Source: an uncultured Candidatus Melainabacteria bacterium
Lineage (GTDB): Bacteria; Cyanobacteriota; Vampirovibrionia; Gastranaerophilales; Gastranaerophilaceae
Length of the DNA: 64,000 nt
Direction: 5' to 3'
NCBI GenBank assembly: GCA_934754775.1
Contig: CAKVIM010000004.1
Span: 62,001 to 126,000, forward strand
The notes below the pieces were generated by a model, which saw nothing but the letters and a program-made list of their open reading frames with translations, was not told the DNA's origin and searched no databases. Both the position numbers and the translations under genes were made by a program. Positions 1 to 8,193 of this stretch are shown here, in pieces (positions within the stretch are counted from its first letter, which is position 1; every line of letters starts with the position of its first letter).

Positions 1-11
1 CATTCTATATT

Positions 12-203
12 TTAAGTAAGAATTACTACCAACTGTTTTAATGATTTCCACAAAGTAACTCCAAGCACATCATCACAAATAGTAGGAACACCTGCCTTAA
101 TATAGACAGGCTTTGTGTTTGTTCCTACATCAGAAGAACCGAGGGCCGCGGCACGAAAATCATAAACAATGTCTTTTACTTTAATTGTACTGATAAAAGC
201 CAT
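12..203 (-). CDS. Short fibre-anchor-like protein, probably frameshifted
   Basis: A 63-residue product with a TAA stop. Its first 45 residues align with the N-terminal anchor of the fibre-like genes upstream (the pattern MA-x-I-x-x-I-K-V, then a PVY-x-K-x-GVPT motif). After GVPTICDDVLGVT the similarity stops. If one base is restored near position 53, the reading frame continues to the window edge as a normal-looking sequence (VEIIKTVGSNSYLKYRM). I therefore think this is the start of a longer fibre gene cut by a one-base deletion, real or an assembly error. The start is supported by an AGG-type ribosome site overlapping the end of the upstream gene, whose stop is 1-3 bases away. Function beyond a fibre-type anchor cannot be assigned. 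Confidence 0.5.
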   Translation of the reverse strand: MAFISTIKVKDIVYDFRAAALGSSDVGTNTKPVYIKAGVPTICDDVLGVTLWKSLKQLVVILT

Positions 204-206
204 TTA

Positions 207-1409
207 TTACCCCTCCAATGCAGCAAGTCGGTCTTCTAATTCTTTATTTTTCTTTTTAAGCTGTTGCGTCTCATAAATTAAAAGTCCAATGAACTCATTA
301 TAATTCAAACAGTATTCTTGATTATAACCAAGTTCAAGAAGTGTGTTTTTATTAGACTTAGGGTTTTTAATTAAAGAATCTGTTTCCTCGTCATAAATAG
401 TCTCAATTTCTTCATTCTCAAATGGAACAATATTAACTGCGGCACAGCTCATATTATCAAGATTACTATTTTTAATTGCTTCTTCAACGTCCTAAGCAAT
501 TAAACCGATATGAGTTCTTCCACTCTCTCCATTCTTATATCTATAAGTAACAGGAGTTAATTTATCAAACATTTTATCATACTGCGCTGCTAGCGGAGTA
601 ATTTCTTCTTTAAGATTTCTGTCAGAAGAAGTTGACTGATAGGCAGGAGTCTTGCCGTTAATCTAAACTGTTGCACCACTAATATAAGTTGGGAAATTTG
701 AATCTCCCCATCTATTACCAGTATTATAAATGCCTACTATGTTAAAAGTAGTTGAAGTTGAAGAAGAAGGAAAAGATTTTAAAGTAGTCGCATATGGCAT
801 ACGAACTGCCGTTTCTGCTTTAAGGTCAATAGTCTTAGTACTTTTTAGGTTCATTGTGCCGCCCTTTGACTCAATTGTAATGCCACCCGTAGAGGTATTA
901 GCCTAAGTAATAGTAATACCAGAAGCACCCTGAATATTCACGCCGCCAGACCCAGATGTAATTCCAGCCTTTAAAATAACTGAAACTGCATCAATAGTAG
1001 CACTACCTGACGCTGACATAGTATAACTAGTACAAGCTCCAGTAATTTGTGGATTGTTATTACTATTAGAGACAGAAAGTTTCGCCGCACCAGATTGCAT
1101 AGAGGTAATTGTTTGAGTTGTCCAAGTACCATCTCCTCTCAGGAATTTATCTTGTTTTCCTGCCGCCGGCGCAGGAACTAGTCCTGCTTTACCAGCTGCT
1201 GAGGCAGTCGCGGCGGTCATGTTAGAGTAAGTGTGGTCAGTGAAAATGGCATTAGAAGGAACTGATTTTGCAATAGTATAACCAAGTGCAGTTGGAACTC
1301 CATCTTTAAAATAAACAGGAGTTGTTGTTGAACCAGCAGACGTTGTCAGTGCTCTTGCTTTAAGAGTATAATCTGTGCCAACTATCTTAATTTTCTAAAT
1401 ATCTGCCAT
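207..1409 (-). CDS. Tail fibre / receptor-binding protein with C-terminal S74 chaperone domain (recoded)
   Basis: About 400 residues if four in-frame TAG codons (492, 663, 903, 1395) are read as Gln. The N-terminus starts MADI-TAG-KIKIVG, where the neighbouring paralogue has MADIQKI with a CAA codon. The middle is low-complexity, glycine/serine-rich fibre sequence. The C-terminus is a peptidase S74 intramolecular chaperone: residues read LTPVTYRYKNG, then GLIA-TAG-DVEEAI, then a leucine-zipper-like tail ending LEDRLAALEG. In the S74 family the domain trimerises the fibre and is then cut off by itself; the GLIAQ motif is the family signature. The ATG overlaps the TAA of the upstream gene (TAATG), suggesting translational coupling. 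Read with the standard code this gene would appear as at least four fragments. Confidence 0.85.
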
Positions 1410-2425
1410 TATTTCGCCTCCAAAGCTTTTAGTCGTTCTTCAAATTCAGCATTTTTTTGTTTAAGCTCTTCAATTTCTTTATCTTTCCTTTGAGATTCCA
1501 TAATTAAAAGTGTCATTATATCACGGTCTTTGAAACTTTCAATTTCAAAATTCTCGTCAAAATTAACAAAATCTGGATTAACGTTATAAACATCTTCTGC
1601 AATAAGTCCAAGATTTGGCTGATAACGTTCTTCTTTATACTCGTAAGTACAAGGCTTTAATTGCATTAGATAATTATGATATTCGTCAGAATCGAGGTCA
1701 TAATCAACTGCAGTCTTATAACGAATAGAAGAAGAGTATTTAACTAGCTATCCGTCACTATTAATATAACAGTTAGTACCAGTACCACTGTTCCATAACT
1801 TACTTACAATAGTTAATTTATTAGAAATTCCTTGAATATATGCTCCTTGGGCTATAAGTTTCCAACCACTGTCTTCTGCTGTTAGAGTATGACCAGCATT
1901 ACTACCTCCCTGAGAACCAAAAGCAATTCCTCCTTTTTTTGGAGTAAGATAAAACCAAGATTCAAGAGTTGTTGAACCCAAGTTAGGGATTGTTACTCCA
2001 GCAGTTTTTCCTGCTATATTAATAGTACCTGCAGAAGTACATCTTATAGAACAGTTTGGGGCTTCAAGTTTAACTGCATCATCTACCAAAGTAATTTTTG
2101 CACTTTTATTTCTTGAAATCAATGCTCCAGAATCGTATTCTGTATAAGCCTCAGAGTCCGCTGATTTCCAGTTTATAGAACCTGTCATGGTTCCGCCCGC
2201 AAGAGGTAAATAACTGTGCGTATGACCCGCTGTGGCGAATTGTGATTTTGCAACTGCTCTCAGCTCTCTGCCATTCCATCCTGCAAGCCAAGTATAATCT
2301 GCCGCCGCAAGACCTGCTTTACTATAAGCTAAAGTAATTTCAGTAGCATCTCCTGCATCAGTAACAGTTCTTGCTTTAAGAGTATAATCTGTGCCAACTA
2401 CATTAATTTTTTGAATATCTGCCAT
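1409..2425 (-). CDS. Tail fibre protein with S74 chaperone domain (recoded)
   Basis: About 338 residues with one in-frame TAG at 1748. The N-terminus (MADIQKINVVGTDYTLKAR) is nearly the same as that of the next gene downstream, so both probably attach to the same tail structure. The middle has the repeat-like fibre motif HSYLPLAGGTMTG found in many phage fibres. The C-terminus is an S74 domain: SSSIRYKTAV, then YEYKEERY, then GLIAEDVYNVNP, ending in a Glu/Lys-rich coiled coil. The TAG sits just before LVKYSSSIRYK, a linker that is commonly Gln or Thr in this family. A terminator-like hairpin lies directly upstream, so this gene may have its own promoter or be partly insulated from the gene before it. 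Confidence 0.85.
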
Positions 2426-2452
2426 TTATTTCACCTCCACTTAAAAATAAAA

Positions 2453-2489
2453 GAGTTGCTAGACTCTTTGTGTGAAATTCTAGCAACTC
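2453..2489 (-). terminator. Intrinsic terminator between fibre genes
   Basis: Perfect 11-bp inverted repeat (GAGTTGCTAGA at 2453-2463 with TCTAGCAACTC at 2479-2489). On the minus strand it is followed by TTTTATTTTT. It stops or attenuates transcripts from the 4067-2508 gene before the S74 fibre genes. Confidence 0.8.
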
Positions 2490-2507
2490 CAATATTTTTT
2501 ATATAAA

Positions 2508-4067
2508 TTACTTAGGTGTAACTGTGATTGTATCAGTTGTACCTGTAAATGTTGAGGTAACAGTACCCTCTGGAGTGTAAGAACCCGTTGCAGTAATTGC
2601 AGAACCAGTGAATGTTGGCTTAGAAACCGTACCTACTGGTGTGAATTTGCCAGTAGATGTAAGCTCATTACCTGTGAATGTTCCACTAATAACAGTTCCT
2701 ATACCTGTAAATGTTGGAGCAGATATTGTACCAGCAGGAGTAAATGTACCTGTTGAAGTAATTGTAGAACCTGACATTGTTGCTCCAATAACAGTACCAT
2801 CACCTGTAAATGTTGAAGTAACAGTACCTTCTGGAGTGTAAGAACCAGTTGCAGTAAGCGAAGCCCCTGTAAATACACCACCAAGATGAGTGCCTGTACC
2901 TGTAAATGTTGGAGCAGAAACTGTACCTGCTGGTGTGTAAGAGCCAGAAGCAGAGATACTTGCTGTTGTACCAGAGAGATATATGCCTGTACCTGTAAAT
3001 GTTGGAGCAGTTGCAGTAGCACCTGTTACAACCTCAGTTGTCTTTGCTGAAGGAGCCGTACCTGCTTTAATAGTCAAAACTTCATCTGTAACTGAAAAAG
3101 ATGCAGCTTCACCAGCATTAAAACCAGATGTAACTGTTGCTTTTGTAGTTGTAATTCCCGGAGCAGAGACTGTACCTGCTGGAGTATAGTTAGCAGCATG
3201 AGAAGCATCAGCAGCCTGACTCTTAACTGTAACCGTAACGCCGTTACCACTTACACTTACTGTCTTTGCTGTACCTGTAAAAGTAGGAGCAGAAACTTTA
3301 CCTGCTGGTGTGTAGTTAGCAGGAGCAGAAGTTGTTGGAGCCGTTGAAGTAACACTTACTGTACCTGTTGGAGTACCTGATACAGAGACAGTCTTTGCTC
3401 TACCAGAAAATGTTGATGTTACTGCACCTGATGGAGTATAGTTAGCTGGAGAATCAGTTGTTGCCTTTTCTGTTGTAACACTTACTGAGCCAGCAACCTT
3501 ACCACTTACACTTACTGAACCCGCAGTACCTGTGAAAGTTGGTTTAGAAACTGTACCAGCAGGTGTATAGTTTGCTACTACACTACCTGATGGGGCTTTA
3601 GTACTAACTGCAACTGAGCCAGCTGGAGTACCCTTAACAGTTACTGTTCCTTCTGTACCTGTAAAAGTAGGTGCAGAAACTGAACCAGCTGTAGTACCAC
3701 TTACAGAAACAGTTTTCTGCTTACCTGTAAATGTTGAAGTAACGCCACCTTTTGGAGTATAAGAACCGGAACCCTCTGCGGCAAAAGCAAAAGCTTTAAG
3801 TCCTGAAAGGTCACCAAATTCTTGCCAAGTATCTCCATTGTAAATAAACTCTTTTTTGCCCTTTGTTACAATGTTACCTTTTCCAGCCTCTACTGTTTTC
3901 TCACCAATTGCTACGTTCGGACTAGTTGTAACACCATCTACAAGTTCAGTTGTAGTAACGCCAAGGTATGTAGTGTAATTTGACAGTGCGTCAATCTTTT
4001 TTCTGGCTTCAACGTCTTTTAAGTCATAAGTGACTCCACCGACGGTAATTTTGGATATGTCTGCCAT
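2508..4067 (-). CDS. Repeat-rich tail fibre protein
   Basis: 519 residues without TAG. The first ~100 residues carry the shared anchor (MADISKITVGGVTYDLKD) and a YNGDTWQEFG segment. From about residue 105 to the end there are some 14 tandem beta-type repeats of roughly 25 residues built on YTPAGTVSAPTFTGT, alternating with TVSVSGT-type units. Such repeats are common in fibre or host-recognition proteins of phages of anaerobic Gram-positive bacteria and form elongated beta structures. Repeat number is likely to vary between strains through recombination of the near-identical DNA repeats. Glutamine is rare in the repeats, which may explain the lack of TAG. It lies in the fibre operon, upstream of two S74 fibres. 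Confidence 0.8.
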   Translation of the reverse strand: MADISKITVGGVTYDLKDVEARKKIDALSNYTTYLGVTTTELVDGVTTSPNVAIGEKTVEAGKGNIVTKGKKEFIYNGDTWQEFGDLSGLKAFAFAAEGSGSYTPKGGVTSTFTGKQKTVSVSGTTAGSVSAPTFTGTEGTVTVKGTPAGSVAVSTKAPSGSVVANYTPAGTVSKPTFTGTAGSVSVSGKVAGSVSVTTEKATTDSPANYTPSGAVTSTFSGRAKTVSVSGTPTGTVSVTSTAPTTSAPANYTPAGKVSAPTFTGTAKTVSVSGNGVTVTVKSQAADASHAANYTPAGTVSAPGITTTKATVTSGFNAGEAASFSVTDEVLTIKAGTAPSAKTTEVVTGATATAPTFTGTGIYLSGTTASISASGSYTPAGTVSAPTFTGTGTHLGGVFTGASLTATGSYTPEGTVTSTFTGDGTVIGATMSGSTITSTGTFTPAGTISAPTFTGIGTVISGTFTGNELTSTGKFTPVGTVSKPTFTGSAITATGSYTPEGTVTSTFTGTTDTITVTPK

Positions 4068-4081
4068 TATTATTCACCTCA

Positions 4082-4489
4082 TTATTTTTCTAAAGTTAAT
4101 TGCTCATCTGTAACAGAAGCACTTACTTTATCATTCCATTTAATGCGTTCTGCAGCAGTGATATGAACATCCGTATCCGCGATGTGCGCAGAATAAGGAG
4201 CATCTATGAAAGGAAGGTCTGTTAGACTAGAAGTGCCATTGCCGACTTTTGCCTTAGCAATAACCTTATCGTCAAAGGTCTCTGCATCTGTATAGATATA
4301 GAGCGCGCCGGCCTCCGAAATTTCTGGACCATTAGCTGCCCAACCAGAAACTGAATCGGCATAAAGACCGACACTTGTTCTCTTTTGAATATCTTTTATT
4401 TTTGCGACAATAGCAGAGTTCTGGCCGTTAATAACGTCCCAAACTTCTCTTAGACCCCTTTCATCTAAATATCTTTTTAATTCTGCCAT
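4082..4489 (-). CDS. Tail-fibre operon protein, paralogue of the next gene
   Basis: 135 residues. The first 40 residues (MAELKRYLDERGLREVWDVING) align with the start of the gene at 5222 (MADVKYYLDEAGLRSLWKKLDD), so both carry one shared attachment module. Residues 45-110 include GLYADSVSGWAANGPEI and an IADTDVHITAAERIKW motif typical of fibre or baseplate-linked proteins. The start has a clear AGGTG site. No enzymatic motif is visible. Probably a short structural subunit or adaptor of the fibre complex; this is inference from context and from the shared N-terminus. Confidence 0.7.
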   Translation of the reverse strand: MAELKRYLDERGLREVWDVINGQNSAIVAKIKDIQKRTSVGLYADSVSGWAANGPEISEAGALYIYTDAETFDDKVIAKAKVGNGTSSLTDLPFIDAPYSAHIADTDVHITAAERIKWNDKVSASVTDEQLTLEK

Positions 4490-4502
4490 TGTACTTCACC
4501 TC

Positions 4503-5222
4503 TTAGTTAAGAGTAGAAGTAAATGTACAAATTGAATTTATAGTTTCAGTTGAAATACCGTCTGTAACATCACCCGCAGTGCCACCACTAAGGGCTTCAA
4601 TCTGCTTTTTCATTGTAGTTATGTCACTACTATGTGTAGTAATGTTATCTGTGTTATTAGAAACTGCTGTAGTAAGAGCTGTTACATCCTGAATAAGGCC
4701 TTTTACTTCAGCGCCGTCGCCTTCAATTTCTTTAACCAGACGATTGATAGTCTTATCCTGTTCTGCTCCTGCTGTTTCCAAAGCAGTGATATCTTCTTTT
4801 GCCTTAGTAACATCAGTCTTGATGCTAGTAAGTTCACTAGAAGTCCAAGGATTGCCAGAGCTATCAACACCCAAAAGTGTTTTTAAGCTGTCAACCGCAT
4901 CCTTATTTGCTTGGATAGCAGAGTTCATTGCAGTAGCACTATCACTATGTGTTGAAATCCAATCTGCAATTTCCTTTAATGTATCAAAGTCTGCTGGAGC
5001 ATTAGCAACGACTTTCGCAATTTCTTCTGCAACTTTGTCACCAACTGTTCTTTCAACAGAGCCAAGTGGTGCCTGAGTATCGCCTGTAGCAGTAGAATTT
5101 AAAAGGTCGATAGCAGTTTTATTGTCAAGAATTTTCTTAACAACTTCTTTATCTCTGTCATCAAGCTTTTTCCACAATGAGCGTAAGCCGGCTTCGTCTA
5201 AATAATACTTTACATCTGCCAT
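4503..5222 (-). CDS. Coiled-coil tail fibre or adaptor protein
   Basis: 239 residues. It starts with the same attachment module as the downstream gene (MADVKYYLDEAGLRSLWKKLD). A segment APADFDTLKEIADWISTHSDSA follows; this type of sequence is widespread in phage fibre proteins just before the shaft. The rest (residues 115-220) is predicted long coiled coil with Thr, Asp and Lys. Neighbours on both sides are fibre-type genes in the same direction. No TAG codon. Structural role inferred from similarity in style and context. Confidence 0.75.
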   Translation of the reverse strand: MADVKYYLDEAGLRSLWKKLDDRDKEVVKKILDNKTAIDLLNSTATGDTQAPLGSVERTVGDKVAEEIAKVVANAPADFDTLKEIADWISTHSDSATAMNSAIQANKDAVDSLKTLLGVDSSGNPWTSSELTSIKTDVTKAKEDITALETAGAEQDKTINRLVKEIEGDGAEVKGLIQDVTALTTAVSNNTDNITTHSSDITTMKKQIEALSGGTAGDVTDGISTETINSICTFTSTLN

Positions 5223-5236
5223 TTAATTTCCCTCCT

Positions 5237-5539
5237 TTAAATTTGCGTTGAAAAGGTTAAACCATCTAAAACATCAGATGAAACTGGAGACATCGGGTCA
5301 CATTTACAAAAGTTACCTAATGCAGCAATCTTCTTTTCAAGGTCTGCCAATTTATTATCTTGTTCAGTGTCTTTACTTTGGATAGTTGTAATAGTAGCAG
5401 TTGTCTCCTTCTGCTGCTCTTCAAGCTTCTTAATACGGCCTTCATATTCCCCTGTTCCACCGCTACTGCCGCCAGAATTTGGTACTCTAGCAAAATAAGC
5501 AGGCTCAAGAGTTGTGTCTGTGCCTCGATTAAAAATCAT
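5237..5539 (-). CDS. Small coiled-coil protein of the fibre operon
   Basis: 100 residues. N-terminal MIFNRGTDTTLEPAYFARVPNSG, a Gly/Ser linker, then a coiled coil (residues 33-75, Lys/Glu/Gln-rich with heptad spacing), and a C-terminal Cys-x-Cys (NFCKCDPMS). Clear AGGTG ribosome site before the ATG. Position between the HPr-like gene and the fibre genes suggests a structural or assembly role. Not recognised otherwise. Confidence 0.65.
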   Translation of the reverse strand: MIFNRGTDTTLEPAYFARVPNSGGSSGGTGEYEGRIKKLEEQQKETTATITTIQSKDTEQDNKLADLEKKIAALGNFCKCDPMSPVSSDVLDGLTFSTQI

Positions 5540-5554
5540 TTATTTCACCTCTTT

Positions 5555-5809
5555 TTAAAATTGTTTACCTATATCATTAAGAGAAGATTTTGCAATTGCA
5601 ACGTCTTCTTCTTTATCAAGTAATATAGTTACAAGGTCTCCCTCACGGATACTACCTTGTAATAAGCCAACAAGAGATTTTCCGTTGACTATTCTTTCTT
5701 TTTTTGTTATAATATAAAGAGAAGAAGAAAGTTTACTTAAATTCCAATTAAGTTGTGCCGCCGTGCGACCAACTATGTTTTTATTTATTTTATAGTTTAA
5801 AGTAATCAA
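5555..5809 (-). CDS. HPr-fold protein lacking the phospho-histidine (Crh-like)
   Basis: 84 residues that align over their whole length with HPr, the phosphocarrier of the sugar PTS. The active-site loop of HPr (GLHARPAA) corresponds here to NIVGRTAAQ, so the catalytic His15 is Val13 while the Arg is kept. The regulatory loop of HPr (KSIMGVM) corresponds to KSLVGLL, with Ser45 at the position of HPr Ser46. This His-minus, Ser-plus pattern is that of Crh, the HPr-like co-regulator of Bacillus. Start is TTG with AGGAGG 8 bases upstream. It is the first gene of the fibre operon. It may be a regulator mimic or simply a reused fold in a structural protein; the sequence does not decide. Confidence 0.65.
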   Translation of the reverse strand: MITLNYKINKNIVGRTAAQLNWNLSKLSSSLYIITKKERIVNGKSLVGLLQGSIREGDLVTILLDKEEDVAIAKSSLNDIGKQF

Positions 5810-5843
5810 ATTGTTTACCTCCTACAATAATTCGTTACAATTA

Positions 5844-5872
5844 TTTGACTTATTCTTCTCTCTGGTGTATAA
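5844..5872 (+). promoter_or_regulatory. Sigma-A-type promoter for the 5902 gene group
   Basis: -35 TTGACT (5844-5849), 17-bp spacer, -10 TATAAT (5867-5872). The ATG is about 30 bases downstream behind GAGGTG. It sits in the divergent gap between the fibre operon and the early genes. Confidence 0.85.
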
Positions 5873-5901
5873 TATAATAAGAGAAAAGAAAGTGAGGTGC
5901 T

Positions 5902-6906
5902 ATGATGATTAATAAAATGGTTGTTACATCTATTATGAAGAAATTAATACTCCGTTATAGATTGAATATGGATTATAAAATTGAAGGTCTATCTCTTGAA
6001 AAACAAACAAATTTTCTTATAAATGATATTATAAATGATTTGTATAAAAAGATAGACAGTTCAAAAATAATTGTATACGAATATAACGATGACTTGATAA
6101 GTTTAATTGGATATGATGTATTGAAAGCAATACAATCAATTAAACCTTTTAAATTAAAAATCTATGGTAAAAAACCAAAGAAAACTAGAAAGATGATTAA
6201 AGCTAAAGAAAACTTTATCTCTCAGAGAAAAGTTAAAAAACTAATTAAAGACTCTAAATGTTTTATAATTTCATCTTTCAGTCCTATTTATAAAGTAGGA
6301 AATGTAAAACACATATCTAATAAATTCGATTTCCAATATGATTATAGACTAATGGATAGATTTACTCCAGATGAAATAAGTATGAGTCAAAAATTCTATC
6401 ATATTGGATATATTAAGGACTATCAGAAAATTAATGGAGAGAAAATTAATGTTTTTGATAAGGAATTGGGGAATATTCAAAAAAGAATTGATAATGTAAA
6501 GTCTTATTTGGATTGGAATGAATTCAAAGATTATGAGGTGCCAGCCTGTTTAATGTTGTGGCTTGATGAAGATGAAGAACAAAATGAACAATTATTACAG
6601 AAAGCAGAACAATTTGATGGTCTTGTTTTTTATTTTAATACTAGCTCTTTTAATATTCCTCCAATCTTAAAAAATATTACCTATAATTGGATGGTAAAAC
6701 ATACAGCTAATAGATTTAATACAGAAGACTACGACTCTTATAACTATTTGGTTTATAGTGCTGCTTCTCATTTTTATCAGTATTATTGGGATAAAGGTTG
6801 CCCAAATATTAAATGTGAATTTAGTGGTAATTGGCCACAAGAAAAAAGAGACAAAATTACTTTAGGTAGATTTGGTTGTCAAGCAGAAGGAGGGAAAAAT
6901 AAATGA
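5902..6906 (+). CDS. Unknown early protein
   Basis: 334 residues, Lys/Ile/Asn-rich, no TAG. Not recognised. The N-terminal third contains a possible Rossmann-like alternation (SSKIIVYEYNDDLISLIG and KCFIISSFSP). The middle has an acidic stretch (LWLDEDEEQNEQ), and the C-terminus has conserved-looking CPNIKCEFSGNWP and GRFGC segments with three Cys that could bind metal. First gene after a strong promoter, so likely expressed early. Its TGA stop overlaps the ATG of the kinase gene (ATGA), indicating translational coupling. Confidence 0.75.
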   Translation: MMINKMVVTSIMKKLILRYRLNMDYKIEGLSLEKQTNFLINDIINDLYKKIDSSKIIVYEYNDDLISLIGYDVLKAIQSIKPFKLKIYGKKPKKTRKMIKAKENFISQRKVKKLIKDSKCFIISSFSPIYKVGNVKHISNKFDFQYDYRLMDRFTPDEISMSQKFYHIGYIKDYQKINGEKINVFDKELGNIQKRIDNVKSYLDWNEFKDYEVPACLMLWLDEDEEQNEQLLQKAEQFDGLVFYFNTSSFNIPPILKNITYNWMVKHTANRFNTEDYDSYNYLVYSAASHFYQYYWDKGCPNIKCEFSGNWPQEKRDKITLGRFGCQAEGGKNK

Positions 6907-7457
6907 AGAAATTAATCATAATGAATGGATGCGGCGGCAGTGGTAAAGACACTTTTGTTAAACTGTGCCGTGAGAACAGTTCACTCAAAATAAACAAATT
7001 TTCAATTATTGATTTTGTAAAAGAGCAGGCAGCCCTTTTGGGTTGGTCTGGTGGCAAGACAGATGCAGACAGAAAGTTTTTGTCTGACCTTAATGATGCT
7101 TTGGCAGATTGGAATGATAGCCCATTTCAAACTGCCCTTACAGAAATAAGAGAAGACTTCTCAGAAGAATGGGGAGAAACTTTTGATATTGTTTTTATTG
7201 ATATCAGAGACCCAGATGTTATTGACAGAATGAAGAACGCAGCGGAACAAGAAGGGATTAAAGTTATCACCGTTCTTGTTGAAAGAAAAATTAATCATAC
7301 TTATGGTAATCACGCTGACGACGATGTCCGTAATTACCTTTATGATTATGTAATAGATAACACAGGAACTCTTAAAGACCTTGATGAAGCTGCCTTAACT
7401 TTTATGGAGAGTCTGATAACACAAGAACTTTTAGAGACCTTAGTGAAGCTGCCTTAA
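6903..7457 (+). CDS. P-loop (deoxy)nucleoside monophosphate kinase-like protein
   Basis: 184 residues. Walker A GCGGSGKDTFV at residues 9-19, then IDFVKEQAALLGW, and a Walker B-like IVFIDIRDP around residue 100, followed by a DDDVRNYLYDYVIDNTG segment. This layout fits phage dNMP kinases and related phosphotransferases, which recycle nucleotides for DNA synthesis. Starts within the stop of the upstream gene. The last ~20 residues (ITQELLETLVKLP) are read out of frame from a 59-bp tandem duplication; the original end was probably FMENLNV. Substrate not predictable. Confidence 0.75.
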   Translation: MKKLIIMNGCGGSGKDTFVKLCRENSSLKINKFSIIDFVKEQAALLGWSGGKTDADRKFLSDLNDALADWNDSPFQTALTEIREDFSEEWGETFDIVFIDIRDPDVIDRMKNAAEQEGIKVITVLVERKINHTYGNHADDDVRNYLYDYVIDNTGTLKDLDEAALTFMESLITQELLETLVKLP

Positions 7458-7473
7458 CTTTTATGGAGAATCT
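7356..7473 (+). repeat. 59-bp head-to-tail tandem duplication at the kinase 3' end
   Basis: Copy 1 is 7356-7414 and copy 2 is 7415-7473, directly adjacent, about 53 of 59 bases identical. Since 59 is not a multiple of three, the second copy is read in a shifted frame and replaces the original C-terminus. Copy 2 also supplies the GGAG ribosome site for the gene at 7476. Confidence 0.9.
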
Positions 7474-7475
7474 TA

Positions 7476-8054
7476 ATGTTTGAGATACCAGAGTGGGATT
7501 ATTATGATAGCGACCCAGAGGCTATCAATTCTCTTTTAGCAAAATTGCCGCGCCTCAAGAACCCTAATTTAAAGGTTCTTGACCCCTGCGCCGGCACAGG
7601 TAAATTTATTGAAAGATTTGAGAATTTGGTTAAGACCAAAGTTGATAAGTATGATATTTGTGTGAGAGAAGAAGCGAAAAATGTCCTTCCAGCAGATTTC
7701 ATTCGTTCAGATTTCTATAACAAATACGACCTTATCATCTCCAATTTTCCAACAGCAGGAAGAGGAAATACAACAGGTTTTGACCAATTCGTAAGAAAAG
7801 CATTATCTGATGTGCGGCGCGGCGGCACAGTTTGTGTATTGACTAAGCTTTCAAGCTTGGAATCTCAACGCCGTTTTGCCAATATTTATATGACTTGTAA
7901 GCCTTCTTGGGTCTATGTATTTTCTAATAGATTAAAATGCACACGTTATGGAAGGATTGTAAAGACAGATACTGTGTTTTGTTGGCTTGTCTTTGAGAAA
8001 GGACAAGATGGCTATTTTGCAAAAGAAACGAAATTAGATTGGATACATAAGTAA
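7476..8054 (+). CDS. DNA methyltransferase-like protein with altered catalytic motif
   Basis: 192 residues. Motif I for S-adenosylmethionine binding is clear (KVLDPCAGTGKF, residues 33-44). The usual catalytic motif IV of N6-adenine methylases, [DN]PP[YF], appears here as SNFP (YDLIISNFPTAGRG). Downstream, GGTVCVLTKLSSL and the FANIYMTCKPSWVYVF block match the central beta strands of this family. It may be a degenerate methylase, one with another target, or an inhibitor. Small size suggests no separate target-recognition domain. Followed by a strong hairpin terminator. Confidence 0.65.
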   Translation: MFEIPEWDYYDSDPEAINSLLAKLPRLKNPNLKVLDPCAGTGKFIERFENLVKTKVDKYDICVREEAKNVLPADFIRSDFYNKYDLIISNFPTAGRGNTTGFDQFVRKALSDVRRGGTVCVLTKLSSLESQRRFANIYMTCKPSWVYVFSNRLKCTRYGRIVKTDTVFCWLVFEKGQDGYFAKETKLDWIHK

Positions 8055-8058
8055 GTAT

Positions 8059-8135
8059 GTTGTGCCGGCCGCCATAGAATTGAAGAAGTGACTCAAAGTC
8101 TTAACTTTTTCGCAGGCCGGCATAACGTACTTTTT
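8059..8135 (+). terminator. Large GC-rich terminator hairpin abutting a promoter
   Basis: Outer stem of 12 bp (8059-8070 with 8115-8126) containing GCCGGCC / GGCCGGC, plus a small inner hairpin (GACT-CAA-AGTC). It is followed by TACTTTTTGACTTTTT, in which the -35 box of the next promoter lies. Confidence 0.7.
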
Positions 8136-8162
8136 GACTTTTTAAAATTTTTTTGAGATAAT
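8134..8162 (+). promoter_or_regulatory. Sigma-A-type promoter
   Basis: -35 TTGACT (8134-8139), 17-bp spacer, -10 GATAAT (8157-8162). The -35 lies in the T-tract of the terminator just before it. Confidence 0.7.
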
Positions 8163-8193
8163 AAAGTTAAAGAAAAGAAAGGAGCAAATATAA

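Noticed and set aside
2608..3189. Plus-strand ORFs antisense to the repeat-rich fibre gene
   Set aside because: They are low-complexity mirror images of the Thr/Gly/Pro repeats and lack ribosome sites.
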